Source: a bacterium
GTDB taxonomy: Bacteria; Hydrogenedentota; Hydrogenedentia; Hydrogenedentiales; SLHB01
Direction: 5' to 3'
Assembly (NCBI GenBank): GCA_024231375.1
Contig: JAAEQP010000414.1
Coordinates: 1 to 9,151, forward strand
DNA length: 9,151 nt
Below, piece after piece: positions 5,778-9,151 of this stretch; position 1 is the first letter of the stretch, and every line of letters begins with the position of its first letter. Under the pieces are notes generated by a model. It searched no databases. It worked only from the letters and a program-made list of their open reading frames with translations, and was not told the DNA's origin. The position numbers and the translations under genes are program-made.

Positions 5778-6925
5778 TACTGCCCCTCGGCCTTGACGGG
5801 ACGCATGGGCGGCGGACCGACGACCTTGGTGGGCCGTTCGTCCTTGGTGAGGTCCACCAGAATCAATCCCCACGTATTCTCGCCGATGCCCGACGCGGCC
5901 AAGGTTCTTCCGTCAGGCGACAGGGACAGGTGCATCGGACCCAGTTCGTCTTCGCGGTCGCCTTGGTCGATTCGAATGGGGCAGACCATGCCGGTGGCGA
6001 TGTCGATCTCGGCAATACCCGGACCGCCCGTGCCGTCGGGATTGCTGATGTCGCCCGTCAACCACAAGGTCTCGCCATCGTGGCTCCAGGCCGCGCCATT
6101 GACTTCGTCCTCACAATCGATGGGGTCGGACCAACTCACCGAGGCGATCTCCTTGCCCCGTTTGTTGAACACCACCGCGGTCTGGATTCCGTCGCGTTCT
6201 TGCAGCACGCCGAAGCGTACCGTGTCTCTGGGCATGGCCAGGATCGGTTCGATGCTCACGCCCTTCTCGTCGGGAACGGTGAACAACCGTGTCTGTTTGA
6301 GTCCGAAGAAGGTCTTGATTCGGCCTGCGACCAGGGAATCGTCCTCAAGGGCGCCGAAGTAGAAGAGTTTCCGGCCACAGGGCATGACAATGCCGGCCTC
6401 AGACAAGTGGTCGACTGTCCCGTTCTCCAGGTCTACACGGAAGCAGCAGTCGCCCTCGGGGCTGCCTTCGGCCGCATACCACAGCCAGCGTCCGTCGGTC
6501 AGGACGGTGGGAAGGAAGCTGGCTCCCGTCGTGAGGCCTGGTGCCTTCATCCTACGCACCGTGCGGGTCTCCCCTGTATCGAGGTTGTGGGCGGACACGC
6601 GGAACGGGGCATTGTCGCTGTCGCCTTCCTCCTCACCCGCCGTCAACCAGAAGACCTCGTTTCCGCCGCGTGGCCAGAACACCTCGACTGGCGCGAATCC
6701 CCGTTTGCGGTCCGCGGCGGACGATTGAAACACGCAGGTGTTGGCGCCGGAGGCAAGGTCGTACACGGCAACGCCGTGCATCTCTTCGCCGTCGACGTCG
6801 CCGGCGCACAGGTAGGCGAGCTTATCGCCGTCGGGGCTCCACGCGGGTTTGCAGCTCAGACAGTACACGCCAACGGCCACGAGGGCCATGGCGGCGAGAA
6901 ATCTCGACGCGGCGGAGTCTCTCAT
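5777..6925 (-). CDS. Membrane-anchored WD40-like (TolB/PD40) beta-propeller protein
   Basis: A 382-residue protein with a hydrophobic N-terminal segment (about residues 8-22) that serves as signal or anchor. Cys22 and Cys25 follow it, but the flanks do not give a clean lipobox. PD40-type propeller blades are visible as AWSPDGDKLAYL (28-39), AAWSHDGETLWLTGD (278-292) and LSLSPDGRTLAASG (333-346), with weaker blades such as TDGRWLWYAAEG (143-154). Such domains usually mediate protein or ligand binding at the cell surface or periplasm. I chose the ATG at 6925, not the frame opening at 7210, because GGAGG lies 9 bases upstream, a promoter precedes it, and the extra 95 residues are proline-rich and run through a tandem repeat and a terminator hairpin. 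The gene is followed with a one-base overlap by the DUF2085 gene. Specific role unknown. Confidence 0.8.
   Translation of the reverse strand: MRDSAASRFLAAMALVAVGVYCLSCKPAWSPDGDKLAYLCAGDVDGEEMHGVAVYDLASGANTCVFQSSAADRKRGFAPVEVFWPRGGNEVFWLTAGEEEGDSDNAPFRVSAHNLDTGETRTVRRMKAPGLTTGASFLPTVLTDGRWLWYAAEGSPEGDCCFRVDLENGTVDHLSEAGIVMPCGRKLFYFGALEDDSLVAGRIKTFFGLKQTRLFTVPDEKGVSIEPILAMPRDTVRFGVLQERDGIQTAVVFNKRGKEIASVSWSDPIDCEDEVNGAAWSHDGETLWLTGDISNPDGTGGPGIAEIDIATGMVCPIRIDQGDREDELGPMHLSLSPDGRTLAASGIGENTWGLILVDLTKDERPTKVVGPPPMRPVKAEGQ
5783..5788 (-). promoter_or_regulatory. Ribosome binding site deciding the GTG start of the DUF2085 gene
   Basis: GAGGGG, 5 bases before the GTG, inside the last codons of the upstream gene. 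With the TAGTG stop-start overlap it fits translational coupling. Confidence 0.55.
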
Positions 6926-6934
6926 GACAACGAT

Positions 6935-6940
6935 CCTCCA
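6935..6940 (-). promoter_or_regulatory. Ribosome binding site deciding the start of the propeller gene
   Basis: TGGAGG on the minus strand with 9 bases to the ATG at 6925. Confidence 0.65.
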
Positions 6941-6969
6941 GCGCATGCGCGCCTGTTGTGTCCCAGACC

Positions 6970-6998
6970 AGTATAGACCCGGTCGGGCGACCCGGCAA
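6970..6998 (-). promoter_or_regulatory. Promoter for the propeller / DUF2085 pair
   Basis: Minus strand TTGCCG (6993-6998), 17 bases, TATACT (6970-6975). The -10 matches 5 of 6 and the -35 4 of 6. The spacer holds an inverted repeat GGTCG-GG-CGACC (6981-6992), which could be a repressor site or only GC-rich coincidence. The predicted leader is about 38 bases. Confidence 0.5.
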
Positions 6999-7062
6999 TG
7001 GCATGTACGGAATGTATCCGTCGGGGAGCGGGAGGGTTTCATGAGTGGGGCGGCGGGCGTGT

Positions 7063-7098
7063 ATAGACCCAGTGGACCCAGTGGACTGAGAGGACCTA
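7063..7098. repeat. Degenerate 9-bp tandem repeat, four units
   Basis: Four successive 9-base units: ATAGACCCA, GTGGACCCA, GTGGACTGA, GAGGACCTA, consensus GTGGACCCA. The middle is an exact doubling of CCCAGTGGA (7068-7085). It lies in the non-coding gap upstream of the propeller gene promoter. The decamer GTATAGACCC at its left edge (7061-7070) recurs at 6971-6980 over the -10 box of that promoter, exactly 90 bases away. Confidence 0.55.
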
Positions 7099-7121
7099 GT
7101 GACGGCGCAGGCAGTCGCTCA

Positions 7122-7160
7122 GCAGAAAGAACCGCGCCGGGCCTTGAAGGCCCGGCGCGG
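7122..7160 (-). terminator. Intrinsic terminator of the second oxidoreductase gene
   Basis: A perfect 12-bp GC-rich stem (CCGCGCCGGGCC at 7132-7143, complement at 7149-7160) with a 5-base loop begins 21 bases after the stop codon of the minus-strand gene. On that strand it is followed by TTCTTTCT. This is the clearest terminator in the window and separates the gene from the propeller unit. Confidence 0.8.
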
Positions 7161-7181
7161 GGGGTGGAATCTCCGGGGATA

Positions 7182-8429
7182 CTACCCGACGTGCAGCACT
7201 TCGCCGCCACGGCCCTGTTGGATGAGGGGCACGTAGGTTTCGAGTTCTTCGATTACCTTGGCATCGGTGAGGTCGATGCGCTGGCCGCGCTCAGCGGACA
7301 TGTAGCACGCCATGCACAGCTTGGTGATTTCGAGACCGTAGTCAAAGCTGAATTTGGCGTCTTTGCCCGCTTTGAACGACTCGACGGCGTCGATGGCTTC
7401 GTCCACGTAGCCATACAGGTCGGCTTCGTTGGGGATGACCGTCAACAACCCGCGGGTTGACGTGGCCTTCTCGAGGGCCGTTTCGGCGTCGGCGGCTGCC
7501 TGGGCGGCTTGATCGCCGATGAAGATTTCTAGCGGCGATTCGAGGGAGTTTACCTCGTAGGCGTAGCCCGCGCCGAGGCCATCCATGAACATGCGCATGC
7601 CCTGTTTGTCGTACATCCAGGCGCACGAGAACTGAGACTTCACGTGCTGTCCAGTCTCGGGATTGCGGTAGGTGATCACGCCCGTGGCGTAGTCTTCGGC
7701 CGGGGTCTTGCCGTAATCGACGCCCATTCGGTCGAGCAGGTCCTGGCGCCACTTGGGCTGGCCCCACTTGATGAGGCTGGTTTCGGCGATGACGGAGATG
7801 GGCTCAAGGAAATCAACGGGTTTGCCGACCGGCGTCAGCATGTACCAATTCGCCGCGATGGTGTGGCAACCCATGTCGAGCAACGCGCCGCCGCCCTGCC
7901 GCGTGGGATCCCAGAACCAGCCCTCGTGGGGTCCGGCATGCTCTTCGCAGGCGCGGGCAAGGCTGATGGGGCCCATGGCGTCCTGGGTGGGCGCAAGCTG
8001 GGCGCGGATGTTCTCCACAGCCTTCATGTAGACCTGATTCTCGTAGTAGCAGGTGGGAAGCCCAGCGTCCTTGGCGAGTTCCACGTGCCGACGCGCTTCG
8101 GCCATGTTGCGGCCGAGAGGCTTCTCGCAGATAAGGCCCTTCAACGCCGCGCCGTCCTTCACGGCCGCGGCCACCTCTTCAATCACCTGGATTCGGGCGA
8201 AATTCGGCACGTACACGGCGACGGCGTCGCAGTTCTTGCACAGTTCGGCGATGCTGGGGTAGACCTTGCAGTCCCCCACGCCCGATTTCGTCGCAAAGGC
8301 AGCCAATTCGTCCGCGCCCTTGAGGGCGTAGACACCGACAAGATCCACGTCGCGCACCATCTGGAGCGCCTTGGCGTGAAATGTGGCGATGTAGCCTGCA
8401 CCGATGAACCCAAGTTTGAATGTAGCCAT
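7182..8429 (-). CDS. Gfo/Idh/MocA-family NAD(P)-dependent oxidoreductase
   Basis: A 415-residue cytosolic enzyme, second member of its family in the window but clearly different from the first. The nucleotide-binding loop is LGFIGAGYIATFHAKAL, with Ala15 where the third glycine often sits. NCDAVAVYVPNFARIQVIEE (66-85) follows the core. The catalytic motif is canonical CEKPLGRN (101-108, Lys103). GGGALLDMGCHTIA (179-192) supplies Asp185 and His189. The C-terminal half is longer than in the first protein, with an insert around 220-250 (KWGQPKWRQDLLDRMGVDYG). Start at the ATG at 8429, with GGGAG 8 bases before it; the in-frame GTG at 8444 overlaps that ribosome site. It is divergent from a symporter gene and ends in a strong terminator, so it is probably monocistronic. 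Substrate unknown; the context suggests a sugar or sugar acid taken up by the symporter. Confidence 0.9.
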   Translation of the reverse strand: MATFKLGFIGAGYIATFHAKALQMVRDVDLVGVYALKGADELAAFATKSGVGDCKVYPSIAELCKNCDAVAVYVPNFARIQVIEEVAAAVKDGAALKGLICEKPLGRNMAEARRHVELAKDAGLPTCYYENQVYMKAVENIRAQLAPTQDAMGPISLARACEEHAGPHEGWFWDPTRQGGGALLDMGCHTIAANWYMLTPVGKPVDFLEPISVIAETSLIKWGQPKWRQDLLDRMGVDYGKTPAEDYATGVITYRNPETGQHVKSQFSCAWMYDKQGMRMFMDGLGAGYAYEVNSLESPLEIFIGDQAAQAAADAETALEKATSTRGLLTVIPNEADLYGYVDEAIDAVESFKAGKDAKFSFDYGLEITKLCMACYMSAERGQRIDLTDAKVIEELETYVPLIQQGRGGEVLHVG

Positions 8430-8437
8430 AGTATTCT

Positions 8438-8442
8438 CTCCC
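8438..8442 (-). promoter_or_regulatory. Ribosome binding site deciding the start of the second oxidoreductase
   Basis: GGGAG on the minus strand with 8 bases to the ATG at 8429. Confidence 0.6.
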
Positions 8443-8466
8443 ACTTCGTGCGGTCACATAACGGTA

Positions 8467-8486
8467 GCGACCGTGTGTCGCGACCG
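8467..8486. repeat. Direct repeat in the leader of the second oxidoreductase gene
   Basis: GCGACCG occurs at 8467-8473 and again at 8480-8486, 13 bases apart; the pair also contains a short stem GCGAC-CGTGT-GTCGC (8467-8481). It lies in the predicted leader of about 115 bases. Possible regulatory element; short enough to be chance. Confidence 0.3.
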
Positions 8487-8552
8487 GATTTCTGAGATTC
8501 CGTCCTGCGGCAGCGTTAGCTCCCCCGGAAAGGACAGCAGCGCGTCGAGAAT

Positions 8553-8581
8553 AGTATATGGATCGGGCACGTGGCTATCAA
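8553..8581 (-). promoter_or_regulatory. Strong sigma70-type promoter for the second oxidoreductase
   Basis: Minus strand TTGATA (8576-8581), 17 bases, TATACT (8553-8558): 5 of 6 matches in each box and ideal spacing, the best promoter in the window. It gives a leader of roughly 115 bases. Confidence 0.7.
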
Positions 8582-8594
8582 TTTTCGCTGTGGG

Positions 8595-8616
8595 GAGACC
8601 GGAGGGGCGGGGTCTC
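8595..8616. promoter_or_regulatory. Inverted repeat GAGACC-N10-GGTCTC between divergent promoters
   Basis: Perfect 6-base arms at 8595-8600 and 8611-8616, a 22-base span, centred between the -35 boxes of the two divergent promoters (13 bases from one, 19 from the other). The position fits an activator or shared regulator site. No regulator gene is present in the window. Confidence 0.35.
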
Positions 8617-8630
8617 TGACATCGGTGTCA
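8617..8630. promoter_or_regulatory. Candidate operator TGACATCGGTGTCA upstream of the symporter
   Basis: A 14-base palindrome with perfect 5-base arms TGACA / TGTCA around TCGG, ending 5 bases before the symporter -35 box. The shape with a central CG resembles operators of LacI-type sugar regulators. The palindrome is seen directly; the regulator type is inference. Confidence 0.45.
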
Positions 8631-8635
8631 CACTG

Positions 8636-8664
8636 TTGACCGCGGCCGCGCGAATCGGTAGACT
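8636..8664 (+). promoter_or_regulatory. Sigma70-type promoter for the symporter gene
   Basis: TTGACC (8636-8641), 17 bases, TAGACT (8659-8664): 5 of 6 and 4 of 6 matches. The hexamers are near copies of those before the HAD and BNR genes. The predicted leader is about 38 bases. Confidence 0.6.
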
Positions 8665-8708
8665 TAGGGCTCGCAATTGTGGGCCGCAACTTTCTCCAGG
8701 GGGCGCAA

Positions 8709-9151
8709 ATGGGATTCGAAACACTCGACATCATCGTACTTGTTCTGTATTTCGGGGCCATGGCGGCCATGGGACCGCTATTCGCCAAGAAAGGCCGAAC
8801 CACGGAAGGCTACTTCCTGGGCGACCGGTCATTTCCGGGCTGGCTCATCGGGTTCTCCATGTTCGCCACGTCCATCAGTTCCATTACGTTCATGGCGTAT
8901 CCGGGCGACGGATACAAAACGGCGTGGCTGCGCATGATTCCGAATTTCACGCTGCCTCTGGCGGTGCTGATGGCGAGCTACTTCTTCCTGCCCTTCTTCC
9001 GGCGCGGCAAGATCACGTCGGCCTACGAGTACCTGGAAGGCCGGTTCGGACCCAAGGTCCGGTTGTACGCGGCCCTGGCCTTCATCGTGAGCCAAGTCAT
9101 CCGCATCAGCATGATTCTGTTCCTGGTCTCCCAACTCGTCCAGGAAGTGAC
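8709..9151 (+). CDS. Sodium:solute symporter (SSS family), N-terminal part, cut by the window edge
   Basis: The first 147 codons of an inner-membrane sodium-driven transporter of the SSS family (the group of SGLT, PutP and sialic acid transporters), still open at the last base. Predicted spans are at about 5-25, 43-64, 77-97 and 117-145. Family signatures are GYFLGDRSFPGW (34-45), FATSISSITFMAYPG (52-66) and KITSAYEYLEGRFG (101-114), the last highly typical of sugar-type members. ATG start is supported by AGGGGG 5 bases upstream and by a promoter. Whole proteins of the family run to about 450-600 residues, so roughly a quarter to a third is visible. It is divergent from an oxidoreductase and may import that enzyme's substrate. 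Sugar, sugar acid or sialic acid are all possible. Confidence 0.9.
   Translation, partial: MGFETLDIIVLVLYFGAMAAMGPLFAKKGRTTEGYFLGDRSFPGWLIGFSMFATSISSITFMAYPGDGYKTAWLRMIPNFTLPLAVLMASYFFLPFFRRGKITSAYEYLEGRFGPKVRLYAALAFIVSQVIRISMILFLVSQLVQEV

Noticed and set aside
5717..6976. Plus-strand open frame of 419 codons opposite the propeller gene
   Set aside because: It is an antisense shadow of the PD40 gene; the minus strand has the domain, ribosome site and promoter.
6926..7210. N-terminal extension of the propeller gene to 7210
   Set aside because: The added residues would be translated from a tandem repeat, a terminator hairpin and the 3-prime end of the neighbouring gene; the ATG at 6925 has a good ribosome site and promoter.
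7644..8495. Plus-strand open frame of 283 codons opposite the second oxidoreductase
   Set aside because: It is an antisense shadow with no family features; the minus strand gives a full Gfo/Idh/MocA protein.

Overview
The window is GC-rich bacterial chromosome carrying seven complete genes and one gene cut by the right edge. The gene mix (a secreted parallel beta-helix/PKD protein, a secreted BNR sialidase-like protein, two Gfo/Idh/MocA oxidoreductases, a TolB-like propeller protein and a sodium:solute symporter) together with abundant short intergenic repeats is what one meets in Planctomycetota, Hydrogenedentota, Verrucomicrobiota and relatives. That placement is an inference from gene content and style; there is no marker gene here.

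Layout. (1) 37-2763, minus strand: a two-gene unit, BNR/sialidase-like protein followed 18 bases later by a right-handed beta-helix protein with a C-terminal PKD domain; both carry signal peptides. A good sigma70-type promoter lies about 150 bases upstream. (2) 2764-3255: a 492-base non-coding stretch holding that promoter, a leader hairpin and two different dispersed-type palindromic repeats side by side. (3) 3256-5224: a HAD-family hydrolase (minus) and a Gfo/Idh/MocA oxidoreductase (plus) transcribed divergently. (4) 5241-6925, minus: a membrane-anchored WD40-like propeller protein overlapping by one base a small DUF2085 membrane protein whose last codons lie in a heptanucleotide tandem repeat; this pair converges on the oxidoreductase with only 16 bases between them. 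(5) 6926-7181: promoter, a degenerate 9-bp tandem repeat and a strong terminator hairpin. (6) 7182-9151: a second Gfo/Idh/MocA oxidoreductase (minus) and the N-terminal part of an SSS symporter (plus), divergent, with two back-to-back promoters and two inverted repeats between them that look like operator sites.

How the genes may work together (inference): the secreted pair would act on or bind extracellular glycans, the symporter would import a small sugar or sugar acid, and the Gfo/Idh/MocA enzymes would oxidise or rearrange such sugars. The genes are in several separate transcription units, so this is a loose catabolic neighbourhood and not a proven operon system.

I found no convincing new multi-gene system. 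The most interesting material is non-coding: two adjacent families of palindromic repeat, two short tandem repeats of different period, a set of promoters sharing nearly the same hexamers and spacing, and a candidate operator in the symporter/oxidoreductase divergent region. No rRNA, tRNA, CRISPR array, integrase or transposase was seen.
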